The translations under genes and the position numbers were made by a program. From JAIVGV01 sp031425275 (GTDB taxonomy: Bacteria; Acidobacteriota; Blastocatellia; Pyrinomonadales; Pyrinomonadaceae), in assembly GCA_031425275.1 (NCBI GenBank), contig JANPJA010000079.1, positions 1 through 28,403 on the forward strand: 28,403 bases of DNA, given 5' to 3'. Within the stretch, counting starts at the first letter, position 1. Each line of letters opens with the position of its first letter. Positions 7,030 to 15,686 of the stretch are shown here, in pieces. The notes beneath the pieces are model-generated. The model was not told the origin of the DNA, did not search any database, and saw only the letters and a list, made by a program, of their open reading frames with translations.

Positions 7030-9336
7030 ATGTCTGAATTAGTGAACCCTGCTGTTGGCCCCGGCGCGCCCCCGAACGGCGGCCGGCGACGCCTGCTCTG
7101 GCCCGCGCTCCTGCTCGTGGCGGCCGTCGTCGCGCTGGCGGTCGGGCGCGGCGCGCGCCCCGTCGTCGGCTCCGGCGTCGGCTCGACTGACGCGGCGAGT
7201 GAGGCCGCCGCCGCCATCGCGCGTTACCACGAGGAGACGATCAAGAACTACGATCTCAAGTTCGGCCCGAACCCGTTTCTGCCGAGCAACGCGACGACCG
7301 CGACGGGCAAGTTCATGCCGGGCGAGTCGTTCGTGGCCTCGTCGCGCTGCGCCTCCTGCCACACCGACTCGCACGCGCAGTGGCTCCAGTCCGCCCACCG
7401 CAACTCCTTCCGCGAGCCTTTCTACCAGAAGAACGTCAAGGACTTGATGTCGCAGCGCGGCATCGAGTTCACGCGCCACTGCGAGTCGTGCCACAACCCG
7501 GCCGCGCTGTTCACGGGGTCGCTCACCAAGAACTCGAAGGTCAAGCGGCCCTTCGACGAGGACGGCGTCTCCTGCATCGCCTGCCACGCCATACAGGCGA
7601 CGACGGGACGCGGCGTCGGCGGCTACGTCATGGGCGAACCGGCCCTGCTGGCGCGCGAGGACGGGACGAAACTCCTGCACGTCTCCGATCAGGAAATCCT
7701 CGACGACATCCCCGCGCACAAGCGCGCCGTGATGCGCCCCGTCATGAAGTCGGCCGAGTTCTGCGGCGCGTGCCACAAGTCCCAAGTCCCCCAACAGCTC
7801 AACGACTACAAGTTCCTGCGCGCCTTCGCCGTCGCCGACGAGTACCAGCAGTCTTCGTTCTCGAAGGAGTCGCCGCACCCCTTCTACGTGCGCGACCGCG
7901 AGACTTGCAACTCGTGCCACATGAAGCGTGAGGACGCGCCGCTCTTCGACGCGGCGGCCAAGGAAGGGAAGCTCGCCACGCACCGCTGGGCCGCCGCCAA
8001 CACGGCCATCCCCTTCTTCTACAAATGGCCGGAGCAGCTCGAAGCCGTCACGAAGTTTCTGCAAGCGGACGCCGTCGGCATCGACATCTTCGCCGTCCGC
8101 CGCCGCGCGGCCGGGGGCGGGCGCGAAGAGCTGATCGCGCCGCTCAACCGCAACAAGTTCACCATCGCGCAAGGCGACCGGCTGACGGCCGACGTGGTCG
8201 TCACCAACAAGAACATCGGCCACTCGTTCCCACCCGAACTGCGCGACTTCTACGAAGCCTACGTCGAGTTCACCGTGACGGACGAGCGGGGCCGCGCGCT
8301 CTACCACTCCGGCTTCATCAAGCCGAACGGACACCTCGACGACTCCGCCCACAGCTACAAGACTTACCTCGTCAAGGCGGACGGCTCCTTCAACGACAAG
8401 CACCACATCTGGCGCACCAAAGTCGTCGCGCAGAACGCGCAGATTCAGTCGGGCCGCTCCGACCTCGCGCGCTACCAGTTCAACGTGCCCGCCGATCTGC
8501 CGCCGGGCGCGCTCAAGCTCACGGCCCGCGTCCGCTACCGACGCTTCACGCGGGCCTTTCAGGATCACGCGCTCGGCAAGTCAGTCGATTACCCCATCGT
8601 GACGATGGCGACGGCCGAGTACGCCCTCCGCCCCGGCGACAACGCCGCGCTCCCGCCCGCGAAGGGCGCGATGCCCGACTGGCGTCGCTGGAACAACTAC
8701 GGCATCGCCCTGCTCGACGCGCGGCAGTACGCGCTCTCGGCCGAAGCCTTCGCCCGCGCCGCCGAACTCGACGAGACTTACCGCCCGACGGCCGCGGCGA
8801 ACCGGGCCATCGCGCTGTTCGAACTGGAACAGTTCGACGAGTCCGCGCGGCTGCTCGACGAAGTCCTCGCCGCCAACCCGAACAACTTCCGCGCGCTCTT
8901 CCAGCGCACCCGCATCCTCATGCGTCGCGGCGATCTCAAAACGGCCGAGTCGAACTTGCGCCGCATCCTCGATGCCTTCCCGCGCGACCGCGTGTCTTGG
9001 CAACAGCTCGGCGAGCTGTGCAAAATCAAACGCGACTTCAAGGGCGCGCGCGAGTGCTACGAGAAAATTTTGTCAATCGACCCGGAAGACACCGGCGCGC
9101 ATTACAACCTGATGCTCGTCTTCCGCAAGCTGGGGATGGCGGAGGACGCGAAGCGGCACGCGAAAATTTTCGCCGACCAGAAGGACGACCCGTCGGTGTC
9201 GCCCCTCGCCAACGAGTTCTTGCGCAAGCACCCGGAGATGAGCCACGAGAGCGTCCCGTGGCACGTCCACACCCTGAGCGAGCGGAAGGCCGGCGCGGTC
9301 GTGTCCGCGGCGGCCGGCGCGGGCGGCTCCGACTGA
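7030..9336 (+). CDS. Pentahaem c-type cytochrome fused to C-terminal TPR repeats
   Basis: A 768-residue protein. After a basic/hydrophobic N-terminal segment (RRLLWPALLLVAAVVALAVG, residues ~19-38), a signal anchor, there are five CxxCH haem-binding motifs: CASCH (107-111), CESCH (151-155), CIACH (182-186), CGACH (245-249) and CNSCH (293-297). This spacing resembles the cytochrome c554/multihaem family. A beta-rich region with NKNIGHSFPPELRDFYEAYV follows, a GHxFP-type segment common in such cytochromes. From residue ~551 there are about four TPRs (for example NYGIALLDARQYALSAEAF). It is probably periplasmic and membrane-tethered and moves electrons; donor and acceptor are unknown. The next gene, a monohaem cytochrome, is 18 bases away and almost certainly co-transcribed. 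No catalytic motif of nitrite, hydroxylamine or sulfite reductases was recognised. Confidence 0.87.
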   Translation: MSELVNPAVGPGAPPNGGRRRLLWPALLLVAAVVALAVGRGARPVVGSGVGSTDAASEAAAAIARYHEETIKNYDLKFGPNPFLPSNATTATGKFMPGESFVASSRCASCHTDSHAQWLQSAHRNSFREPFYQKNVKDLMSQRGIEFTRHCESCHNPAALFTGSLTKNSKVKRPFDEDGVSCIACHAIQATTGRGVGGYVMGEPALLAREDGTKLLHVSDQEILDDIPAHKRAVMRPVMKSAEFCGACHKSQVPQQLNDYKFLRAFAVADEYQQSSFSKESPHPFYVRDRETCNSCHMKREDAPLFDAAAKEGKLATHRWAAANTAIPFFYKWPEQLEAVTKFLQADAVGIDIFAVRRRAAGGGREELIAPLNRNKFTIAQGDRLTADVVVTNKNIGHSFPPELRDFYEAYVEFTVTDERGRALYHSGFIKPNGHLDDSAHSYKTYLVKADGSFNDKHHIWRTKVVAQNAQIQSGRSDLARYQFNVPADLPPGALKLTARVRYRRFTRAFQDHALGKSVDYPIVTMATAEYALRPGDNAALPPAKGAMPDWRRWNNYGIALLDARQYALSAEAFARAAELDETYRPTAAANRAIALFELEQFDESARLLDEVLAANPNNFRALFQRTRILMRRGDLKTAESNLRRILDAFPRDRVSWQQLGELCKIKRDFKGARECYEKILSIDPEDTGAHYNLMLVFRKLGMAEDAKRHAKIFADQKDDPSVSPLANEFLRKHPEMSHESVPWHVHTLSERKAGAVVSAAAGAGGSD

Positions 9337-9354
9337 AAGGTACAAAAACGAACG

Positions 9355-9747
9355 ATGGGACGCACACACTTACGCGCGGCGGTCATCGTCGCGGCCCTCG
9401 CGCTCCTCGGCAGCACCCGCGTCATCTTCCCGCGCGCGGCGGCGCAGAAGACGACGACGGCGGCGGCGACGGTGAAGAAGCCGCGCGCCGACACCAGAGC
9501 CGTCTATATGCGCAACTGCGCGCGTTGCCACGGCGCGGAGGGCGCGGCCGACACGGAGCAGGCCGAGATTTACAACGCGACGAACTTCACGGACGCCGGC
9601 TGGTGGCGCCGTGAGCGTCCCAACAACTTTCGTCTGCGGCGCGTGATCGCGAACGGCGGCAGCGGGATGCCCGCCTTCGGCAAGCGGCTTTCCGCCGCCG
9701 AGATCAACGCGCTCGTCCCGTACGTGCGCGCCTTCAAAGGCAAGTAA
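9355..9747 (+). CDS. Small monohaem cytochrome c
   Basis: A 130-residue exported class I-type cytochrome c. A signal peptide (THLRAAVIVAALALLGSTRV) precedes one haem site, NCARCHGAEG, with CARCH at residues 55-59, and a C-terminal SGMPAFG segment that supplies the likely Met105 axial ligand. The ending, AEINALVPYVRAFKGK, is the classic last helix of the cytochrome c / PSCyt family. It is expected to shuttle electrons in the periplasm. It lies 18 bases after the pentahaem cytochrome and 30 bases before a GH13 gene, so one transcript may continue into the glucan-degrading genes. It probably exchanges electrons with the upstream cytochrome (inference from adjacency). Confidence 0.88.
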   Translation: MGRTHLRAAVIVAALALLGSTRVIFPRAAAQKTTTAAATVKKPRADTRAVYMRNCARCHGAEGAADTEQAEIYNATNFTDAGWWRRERPNNFRLRRVIANGGSGMPAFGKRLSAAEINALVPYVRAFKGK

Positions 9748-9777
9748 GCGCGAGACACAACGATCACCCCTGCGCGA

Positions 9778-11718
9778 ATGACATTCCGGCCCACGAGACT
9801 CGCGGCCCCCTCGCTCGCCGCCGCCCTCCTGCTCCTGCTCGCGGCCTCTCCCGCGCGCGCGCAAGCGGGCGGCGGGTCGCCGGCCGTCGCGAAGGTCGAG
9901 CCGCCTTCCTGGTGGGCCGGTCACACGATCAACCCCGTCCGGCTGCTCGTGCGCGGCGCGAATTTGCACGGCGCGCGCGTCCGCGCGACGCGCCTCGGCA
10001 CCGAGGCCGACGGCGTCGTCGTCAACCCCGCCGGCACTTACCTCTTCGTCAACGTCCGCATCCACGCCTCCGTCCCGCCCGGCGACTACCCGCTCTCGGT
10101 CGAGACGAAGGCGGGCCGCGCGACCATCCCGTTCCGTCTCGACGCGCCGCTCGACACGGCCAAAAATTTTCAGGGCGTCACACCCGACGACGTGATCTAC
10201 TTGATCATGCCCGACCGTTTCGCCAACGGCGACCCGTCGAACGACGCGCCCCCCGACTCGCCGCGCGAGGCCAACGACCGGCGGAACCCGCGCGGCTGGC
10301 ACGGCGGCGACTTCCAAGGCGTCATCGACCGCCTGCCTTACCTCAAAGAGTTGGGCGTCACGGCCCTCTGGCTCAACCCGTGGTACGACAACTGGAACGG
10401 CGTCAACCGCTGCGGCAAGCCGTGGTGCCCGAACACTTACTATCACGGCTATCACGCCGTCGATTACTACGCGGTCGAGGATCGCTTCGGCACGCTCGCC
10501 ACCTTGCGCGAGCTGGTCGCGAAGTCGCACGCCCTCGGCATCAAAGTGATTCAAGATCAGGTCGCCAACCACGTCGGCTCGCAGCACCCGTGGCTGGCGG
10601 AATCGCCGCTCGACAACTGGTTCCACGGCACGCGCGCGAGCCACGTCGCGAACCCGTTTCGCGGCGACCTGCTGCTCTCGCCGCACGCATCCGATGCGGC
10701 GCGCCGCCCGACGCTCGACGGCTGGTTCTCGGACGATTTGCCCGACATGAATCAGGACGAGCCGGAAGTGGCACGCTACGAGATACAGAACGCGCTGTGG
10801 TGGGTCGGCGCGACGGGCATTGACGGCATCCGGCAAGACACCATCCAGTACATGCCGCGCGCCTTCATCCGCGATCTCTCACGCGCGCTCCGCCGACAAT
10901 ATCCGCGCCTGTGGATGGTCGGCGAAGTGTTCGACCGCGACCCCGTCCACACCTCCTACTTCATGGGCGGGCGGACGGGCTGGGACGGCATCGACACCGA
11001 ACTCGATTCGGTCTTCGACTTTCCCCTCTGGCAAACGTCGCTCGACGTGTTCTCGAACAAGGCCGGGGCCGACGGCAAGCCCGTCCCCGTCTCGGCCCTG
11101 CGCTCGGTGCTGCGCAGTGATGCGGCCTACCCCGACTCGTCGCGGCTGACGACGATGGCGAGCAACCACGACGTCCGCCGCACGGCCTCGCTCCCCGGCA
11201 TGACGCTCGAAGGCGCGATGCTCCACACCGCCTTCACCCTGTCCACGCGCGGGACGCCGCAGCTCTACTACGGCGACGAGATTTTCATGGAGGGCGGCGA
11301 AGACCCCGACAACCGCAGCGACTTCCCCGGCGGCTGGCCGGGCGACACGCGCGACGCCTTCAAGGAGTCGGGCCGCACCGGGCGCGAGCAGCGGATGTTC
11401 GAGTGGACGCGCGACTGGATTCGACTGCGCCGCGAGCACGTCGCACTCCGGCGCGGTCGCCTCGTCGATCTCTCGTCCGACGACGATGGCTACGTCTTCG
11501 CGCGACAGACGGCGGAGGAGACAATCGTCATCGCCTTCAACCGCTCAGCCGCGACGAAGAAACTTTCCGCCCCGGCCGACTTCATCGACGCACCCGACGG
11601 CGCGCGGCTCATGCCGCTCGTCGGCGGCCGCGAAGGCTCGACCGTGTCCGGCGGCTCGATCTCGTTCGACATCCCCGCGCGCGCGGCCGTCGCATACAAA
11701 GTCGCGCCCGCGCGGTAA
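9778..11718 (+). CDS. Exported GH13 cyclomaltodextrinase/neopullulanase-like enzyme (copy 1)
   Basis: A 646-residue secreted alpha-glucan hydrolase. Signal peptide: SLAAALLLLLAASPARAQ. Residues ~40-125 form a cyclomaltodextrinase N-terminal domain (KVEPPSWWAGHTINPVRLLV). The (beta/alpha)8 catalytic domain follows with all GH13 motifs: DQVANH (D260, H265), GIRQD (R352, nucleophile D354), GEVFD (acid/base E383) and NHD (463-465, D465). A C-terminal beta domain ends near YKVAPAR. These features fit SusA-type neopullulanases and CMDases, which cut cyclodextrins, pullulan and maltodextrins; the signal peptide places it in the periplasm or outside. An apparent Cys pair, C212 and C217 (RCGKPWC), sits after the WLNPWYDN motif and is absent from the paralogue at 13753. 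The exact substrate cannot be read from sequence. Confidence 0.9.
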   Translation: MTFRPTRLAAPSLAAALLLLLAASPARAQAGGGSPAVAKVEPPSWWAGHTINPVRLLVRGANLHGARVRATRLGTEADGVVVNPAGTYLFVNVRIHASVPPGDYPLSVETKAGRATIPFRLDAPLDTAKNFQGVTPDDVIYLIMPDRFANGDPSNDAPPDSPREANDRRNPRGWHGGDFQGVIDRLPYLKELGVTALWLNPWYDNWNGVNRCGKPWCPNTYYHGYHAVDYYAVEDRFGTLATLRELVAKSHALGIKVIQDQVANHVGSQHPWLAESPLDNWFHGTRASHVANPFRGDLLLSPHASDAARRPTLDGWFSDDLPDMNQDEPEVARYEIQNALWWVGATGIDGIRQDTIQYMPRAFIRDLSRALRRQYPRLWMVGEVFDRDPVHTSYFMGGRTGWDGIDTELDSVFDFPLWQTSLDVFSNKAGADGKPVPVSALRSVLRSDAAYPDSSRLTTMASNHDVRRTASLPGMTLEGAMLHTAFTLSTRGTPQLYYGDEIFMEGGEDPDNRSDFPGGWPGDTRDAFKESGRTGREQRMFEWTRDWIRLRREHVALRRGRLVDLSSDDDGYVFARQTAEETIVIAFNRSAATKKLSAPADFIDAPDGARLMPLVGGREGSTVSGGSISFDIPARAAVAYKVAPAR

Positions 11719-11720
11719 CT

Positions 11721-11861
11721 TTGTAGGGGCAGGGCTTGTTCCTGCCCGCTTGAGCGCGAAAGCGCGAACGGCGATTCGCTAGCTCTCATCTTCGCGTCAG
11801 GCCTTTTCGTTTGAGCGACCCGTCGGCCGCTTCCGGGCAGGGACAAGCCCTGCCCCTACAA
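11721..11861. mobile_element. MITE-like element, copy 1 (28-bp terminal inverted repeats)
   Basis: The ends 11721-11748 and 11834-11861 are inverted repeats matching at 27 of 28 positions, beginning TTGTAGGGGC and ending GCCCCTACAA. The ~85 bp interior has no coding sequence. A second copy is at 23612-23750, with related ends and interior pieces (TTGAGCGCG near the left end, CGCTTCCGGGCAGGGAC leading into the right end). The element begins 2 bases after a GH13 stop codon. The pattern fits a small non-autonomous element; no transposase is present in the window. It may also fold in RNA. Confidence 0.7.
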
Positions 11862-11918
11862 AAACCCCTCGTCCGAGATGGGCCGCCCCGCGTGCGGGTA
11901 TTACGGGCTCCTAAATTT

Positions 11919-11946
11919 TTGACAAGCCCCGTGTCCGCGCATTAAT
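11919..11946 (+). promoter_or_regulatory. Promoter of the 4-alpha-glucanotransferase gene
   Basis: A perfect TTGACA (11919-11924) and ATTAAT (11941-11946, four of six) are spaced by 16 bp, in an AT-rich patch ~40 bases before the start at 11986. This suggests the gene is transcribed on its own as well as from upstream. Confidence 0.5.
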
Positions 11947-11985
11947 CTTTGTTCGCTCCGACAACAATCAGGCGAGGTTCAACTT

Positions 11986-13515
11986 GTGACCTTCCCGCGT
12001 GCGAGCGGCATCCTGCTGCACCCGACCAGCTTGCCCGGCCCCTACGGCGTCGGCGACCTCGGCGACGAGGCGCACCGCTTCGCCGATTTTCTGGCCGACG
12101 CGGGCCAGTCGCTCTGGCAGGTGCTTCCCTTAGGCCCCACCGGCTACGCCGACTCGCCCTACCAGTGCTTCTCCGCGCACGCCGGCAACACCCTGCTCGT
12201 CAACCCCGACCGGCTCGTGCGCGACCACCTGCTCGACGCCCGTGATCTCGACGACGCGCCGTCGTTCAACGCCGCGCGCGTGGATTACGGCGCGGCCATC
12301 GAATTCAAGAACCGGCTGCTCGCCCGCGCCTACGAGAACTTTCGCACTGAACGCGGCACGCACCTGCGCCACGACTTCGACGAGTTCTGCCGCCGCGAGG
12401 CCGCGTGGCTCGAAGACTACGCGCTCTTCCGCGCCCTGAAGACCGAGCACGAAGAGGTGGCTTGGACGGAGTGGGAGTCGGCGGCCGCGCGCCGCGAGCC
12501 GGACGCATTGGCGGCCGCGCGCGAGCGTCTCGGCGGGCAGGTGACGGCGCAGAAGTTCTACCAGTTCGTCTTCTTCCGCCAGTGGCGCGCGCTCAAGGAT
12601 CACTGCCGCGAGCGCGGCGTTAAGATCGTCGGCGACATCCCGATCTTCGTCGCGCACGATTCCTCCGACGTGTGGGCCAACCCCCGTCTCTTCAAGCTCA
12701 AGGAGGACGGCCGCCCGCTCGTCGTGGCCGGCGTCCCGCCCGACTACTTCAGCCGCACGGGCCAGCTCTGGGGCAACCCGCTCTACGACTGGGAGGCCAT
12801 GCGCCGCGACAACTTCGCGTGGTGGATCGAGCGCGTGCGCGGGACGCTGCGCACGGTGGACGTGATCCGCATCGACCACTTCCGCGGCTTCGCGGCGAGC
12901 TGGGAGATACCGGGCGGAGACCCGACGGCCGAGCGCGGCCAATGGGTCGCGGCCCCCGGCCACGAACTCTTCTCCGCCATCCGCGACGCGCTCGGCCAAC
13001 TCCCGATCCTCGCCGAAGACCTCGGCGTCATCACGCCCGACGTTGACGCCTTGCGCGACTCGTTCAACTTCCCCTCGATGAGGATCATGCAGTTCGGCTT
13101 CAACGAGCCGCCGCACCTGCCGCACAACTACGCGCGCAACATGTGCGTCTATACGGGCACGCACGACAACGACACCACCGCCGGCTGGTTCGACTCGCGG
13201 GCCGGCGTCGGCTCCACGCGCACGGCCGAGCAGATCGAGCGCGAGCGCGCCCACTGCCTCGCCTACCTCGCCTCGGACGGGCGCGAGATCAACTGGGACT
13301 TCGTCCGCGCCGTCCTCGCGTCGGTCGCCGACACGGCCATCATCCCGCTGCAAGACGTGCTCGGCCTCGGCTCGGAGGCGCGCATGAATCTGCCCGCGAC
13401 GACCGAGGGCAACTGGGCGTGGCGGTTCCGCGACGACGATCTCGACCAAGGCCACCGCGACCGCCTCCGTCTGTACTCCCAACTTTACGGGCGCAACGCG
13501 CGCGGCCATTCGTAA
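11986..13515 (+). CDS. malQ: 4-alpha-glucanotransferase (amylomaltase, GH77)
   Basis: A 509-residue cytoplasmic enzyme that transfers alpha-1,4-glucan segments between maltodextrins, releasing glucose. The N terminus (RASGILLHPTSLPGPYGVGD, then WQVLPLGPTGYADSPYQ) is diagnostic of GH77. Catalytic residues are visible: nucleophile D297 (IRIDHFRG), acid/base E344 (LAEDLGVITPDV) and D394 (GTHDNDT). Length matches the family. It starts at GTG 11986, with GAGG eight bases upstream; there is no signal peptide, unlike the neighbouring GH13 enzymes, so it acts after uptake. It has its own promoter candidate and follows a MITE-like element. In context it converts short maltodextrins imported by the local transporters into longer chains plus glucose. 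Confidence 0.95.
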   Translation: MTFPRASGILLHPTSLPGPYGVGDLGDEAHRFADFLADAGQSLWQVLPLGPTGYADSPYQCFSAHAGNTLLVNPDRLVRDHLLDARDLDDAPSFNAARVDYGAAIEFKNRLLARAYENFRTERGTHLRHDFDEFCRREAAWLEDYALFRALKTEHEEVAWTEWESAAARREPDALAAARERLGGQVTAQKFYQFVFFRQWRALKDHCRERGVKIVGDIPIFVAHDSSDVWANPRLFKLKEDGRPLVVAGVPPDYFSRTGQLWGNPLYDWEAMRRDNFAWWIERVRGTLRTVDVIRIDHFRGFAASWEIPGGDPTAERGQWVAAPGHELFSAIRDALGQLPILAEDLGVITPDVDALRDSFNFPSMRIMQFGFNEPPHLPHNYARNMCVYTGTHDNDTTAGWFDSRAGVGSTRTAEQIERERAHCLAYLASDGREINWDFVRAVLASVADTAIIPLQDVLGLGSEARMNLPATTEGNWAWRFRDDDLDQGHRDRLRLYSQLYGRNARGHS

Positions 13516-13562
13516 ACGGGAAGGGAACCGGCGACGCCCCGCTCGACCTTCGGGCGTCGGAT

Positions 13563-13714
13563 TCACCCCGGAGACGCAGAGAGCGCAGAGGATGCGCAGA
13601 GAAGAACTTAATCAGAAATCAGAAATTTGAAATCAGAAATTTGAAATGTGGAATCTGGAATCTCTGATCTTTCTCCTCCGCGCCCCCTCTGCGTCCTCTG
13701 CGTCTCTGCGGTGA
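13563..13714. repeat. Large imperfect palindrome of CGCAGAG-type 9-mers
   Basis: Arms 13563-13604 and 13673-13714 are inverted and match at about 34 of 42 positions. They are built from ~9-base units (TCCTCTGCG, TCTCTGCGG on the right), and the right arm ends GCGGTGA. The central ~68 bases carry a separate heptamer array (13610-13665). This fills most of the 237-base gap between malQ and the second GH13 gene. Related units, also ending GCGGTGA, occur at 27291-27363. Confidence 0.7.
13610..13665. repeat. Heptamer tandem array in the loop of the palindrome
   Basis: Eight consecutive 7-base units can be read: AATCAGA, AATCAGA, AATTTGA, AATCAGA, AATTTGA, AATGTGG, AATCTGG, AATCTCT. The array is AT-rich in a GC-rich neighbourhood. 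The start of the same motif (AATCAGAAATT) also sits in the loop of the palindrome at 27304-27348. Confidence 0.7.
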
Positions 13715-13752
13715 GAAAATTTTTGTCAATCATTCGACAGCGAAGAAACCCG

Positions 13753-15678
13753 ATGCACACGCACAAACACACACCCGCCGCGCGCCTCTCTCTCGCCGCC
13801 TTCCTTCTCCTGTCGCTTGCGATAATCGCCGCCGCGCAGTCGCCGCAGGTCACGAAGGTCGAGCCGCCGAACTGGTGGCCCGGCCACTCGATCAACCCCG
13901 TGCGCGTCATGCTCCGCGGCCGCAACCTGACGGGCGCGCGCGTCGAGCCGGTCGGCGCTGGTCTCCGCACGGGACTCACGCGCGCGAACCCCGCCGGCAC
14001 TTATCTCTTCGTCGATGTTCACATCGACGCGCGGGCCGCGCCCGGCGCGCGCCGCCTCCGGCTCACCACGCCGGCGGGGACAACGGAAGCCCCCTTCGAG
14101 ATCACCGCCCCGCTCCCGCGGCAGGGCCGCTTTCAGGGCTTCACCAACGACGACGTGATGTATCTGATCATGCCCGACCGTTTCAGCGACGGCGATCCGG
14201 GCAACAACGACCCGCCCCAGTCGCGCGGCCTCTACGACCGGCGCAAAACTCGCCACTACCACGGCGGCGATTTACAGGGCATCATCAACCGCCTGCCCTA
14301 CCTCAAGGAACTCGGCGTCACGGCCCTTTGGCTCAACCCGTGGTACGACAACGTCAACCACTTGAACGAGCGCGAGACCTACCCGGACGAGCCGGGCGGG
14401 CCGAAGCGCCCGATCACCGACTACCACGGCTACGGCGCGACGGACTTCTACGGCGTCGAAGAACACTTCGGCGACCTCGCCAAGCTGCGCGAGCTGGTCG
14501 AGCGCGCCCACGCCGCCGGAATCAAGATCGTGCAGGATCAGGTCGCCAACCACAGCGGCCCTTACCACGCATGGGTCAAGGACACGCCCACGCCGACGTG
14601 GTTCAACGGCACGGAGGCGAGCCACCCGGCCAACACCTTCCAGACGTGGACGCTCCACGACCCCTACGCGAACTACAAGCAGTACCGCGAGACGATGGAC
14701 GGCTGGTTCATCGACATCCTCCCCGACTTCAACCAGCGCGACGAAGAGGTCAGGCGCTACCACATCCAGAACACGCTCTGGTGGATCGGCGTCACCGGCC
14801 TCGACGCCGTCAGGCAGGACACGTGGCAGTACGTCCCCAACGATTTCTGGCGCGACTGGACGGCCGCGATCAAACGCGAGTACCCGCGCGTCAACGTCAT
14901 CGGCGAAGTGTTGGACGGCGACGCCGCGCACGTGGCCTTTTTTCAGGGCGGCAGGGTGCGCTTCGACGGCGTCGATTCCGGCCTCGACACTCTCTTCGAT
15001 TTCCCGCTCCACTTCCAGATTCGCAATGCCTTCGCGCAGGGCAAGTCCATCCAGAGCGTCGTGCAGGTGATCGCGCAGGATCAGCTCTACCCGCGCCCAG
15101 ACATCCTCGTCACCCTGCTCGGCAACCACGACGTGCTCCGCTTCATGTCCGAGCCGGGCGCGACCGTCGCGGGTCTCAAGCTCGCGCAGGTCTTGATCAT
15201 GACCACGCGCGGCGCGCCGCAGCTCTACTACGGCGACGAGATCGCCCTCCCCGGCGGCGGCGACCCAGACAACCGCCGCGACTTCCCCGGCGGGTTCGCC
15301 GGAGACGCGCGCAACGCCTTCGAGCGTTCGGGGCGCACCGCCGAACAGCAGCAGGTCTTCGAGCACGTCAAACGACTCACGCGCGCGCGCGCGGAGCTTG
15401 AGCCGCTGCGGCGGGGGCGGCTCGTCAACCTCCACTACTCCGAGCAGCAATACGCCTTCGCGCGCACCACCGAGAGCGCCGCGACCGTCGTCGCCATTAA
15501 CAACGATACCAAGCCCGCCATTTTTGAGTTCCCGGTCGAGCCGACGCGGTGGGCCGACGGCGCGCGGCTCGACGACCGGCTCGACTCCGTGCGCGAGGCC
15601 CGCGTCGAGAACGGGATGATCCGCCTGCTGCTGCCCGCGCGCTCGGCGTCGATTCTCACGCCCGTGCCGCCGCGATAA
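13753..15678 (+). CDS. Exported GH13 cyclomaltodextrinase/neopullulanase-like enzyme (copy 2)
   Basis: A 641-residue paralogue of the enzyme at 9778. ATG 13753 gives a clean signal peptide (ARLSLAAFLLLSLAIIAAAQ); the frame is open further upstream, but that part lies in the repeat DNA. The cyclomaltodextrinase N-terminal domain begins KVEPPNWWPGHSINPVRVML. GH13 catalytic motifs are complete: DQVANH (D262, H267), AVRQD (R354, nucleophile D356), GEVLDGD (E385) and NHD (458-460). The segment after WLNPWYDN differs from copy 1: NHLNERETYPDEPGG replaces the Cys-bearing loop, so the two may prefer different oligosaccharides. Expected to act in the periplasm or outside. It lies 8 bases before the SDR gene, so they are probably co-transcribed. 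The two copies, separated by malQ and repeats, look like an old tandem duplication. Confidence 0.9.
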   Translation: MHTHKHTPAARLSLAAFLLLSLAIIAAAQSPQVTKVEPPNWWPGHSINPVRVMLRGRNLTGARVEPVGAGLRTGLTRANPAGTYLFVDVHIDARAAPGARRLRLTTPAGTTEAPFEITAPLPRQGRFQGFTNDDVMYLIMPDRFSDGDPGNNDPPQSRGLYDRRKTRHYHGGDLQGIINRLPYLKELGVTALWLNPWYDNVNHLNERETYPDEPGGPKRPITDYHGYGATDFYGVEEHFGDLAKLRELVERAHAAGIKIVQDQVANHSGPYHAWVKDTPTPTWFNGTEASHPANTFQTWTLHDPYANYKQYRETMDGWFIDILPDFNQRDEEVRRYHIQNTLWWIGVTGLDAVRQDTWQYVPNDFWRDWTAAIKREYPRVNVIGEVLDGDAAHVAFFQGGRVRFDGVDSGLDTLFDFPLHFQIRNAFAQGKSIQSVVQVIAQDQLYPRPDILVTLLGNHDVLRFMSEPGATVAGLKLAQVLIMTTRGAPQLYYGDEIALPGGGDPDNRRDFPGGFAGDARNAFERSGRTAEQQQVFEHVKRLTRARAELEPLRRGRLVNLHYSEQQYAFARTTESAATVVAINNDTKPAIFEFPVEPTRWADGARLDDRLDSVREARVENGMIRLLLPARSASILTPVPPR

Positions 15679-15686
15679 CAAAACTT

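Noticed and set aside
7030..9336. Assignment as nitrite or hydroxylamine-converting multihaem enzyme
   Set aside because: Only five ordinary CxxCH sites are present. There is no CxxCK haem site and no other reductase signature that I can recognise.
9370..10836. Long open frame on the - strand (488 codons) opposite the cytochrome and GH13 genes
   Set aside because: High GC with C/G-ending codons removes stops on the other strand. The product is Arg/Val/Asp-rich without motifs, and the + strand genes here have complete catalytic signatures. The same applies to other long - strand frames at 7039-8568, 12130-13566, 14272-15681 and 18058-19344.
13648..13752. Upstream extension of the second GH13 frame
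   Set aside because: It lies within the palindromic repeat; the signal peptide starts at 13753.
15549..15686. Longer N terminus for the SDR
   Set aside because: It overlaps the end of the GH13 gene and is Arg-rich; the SDR fold starts normally from ATG 15687.
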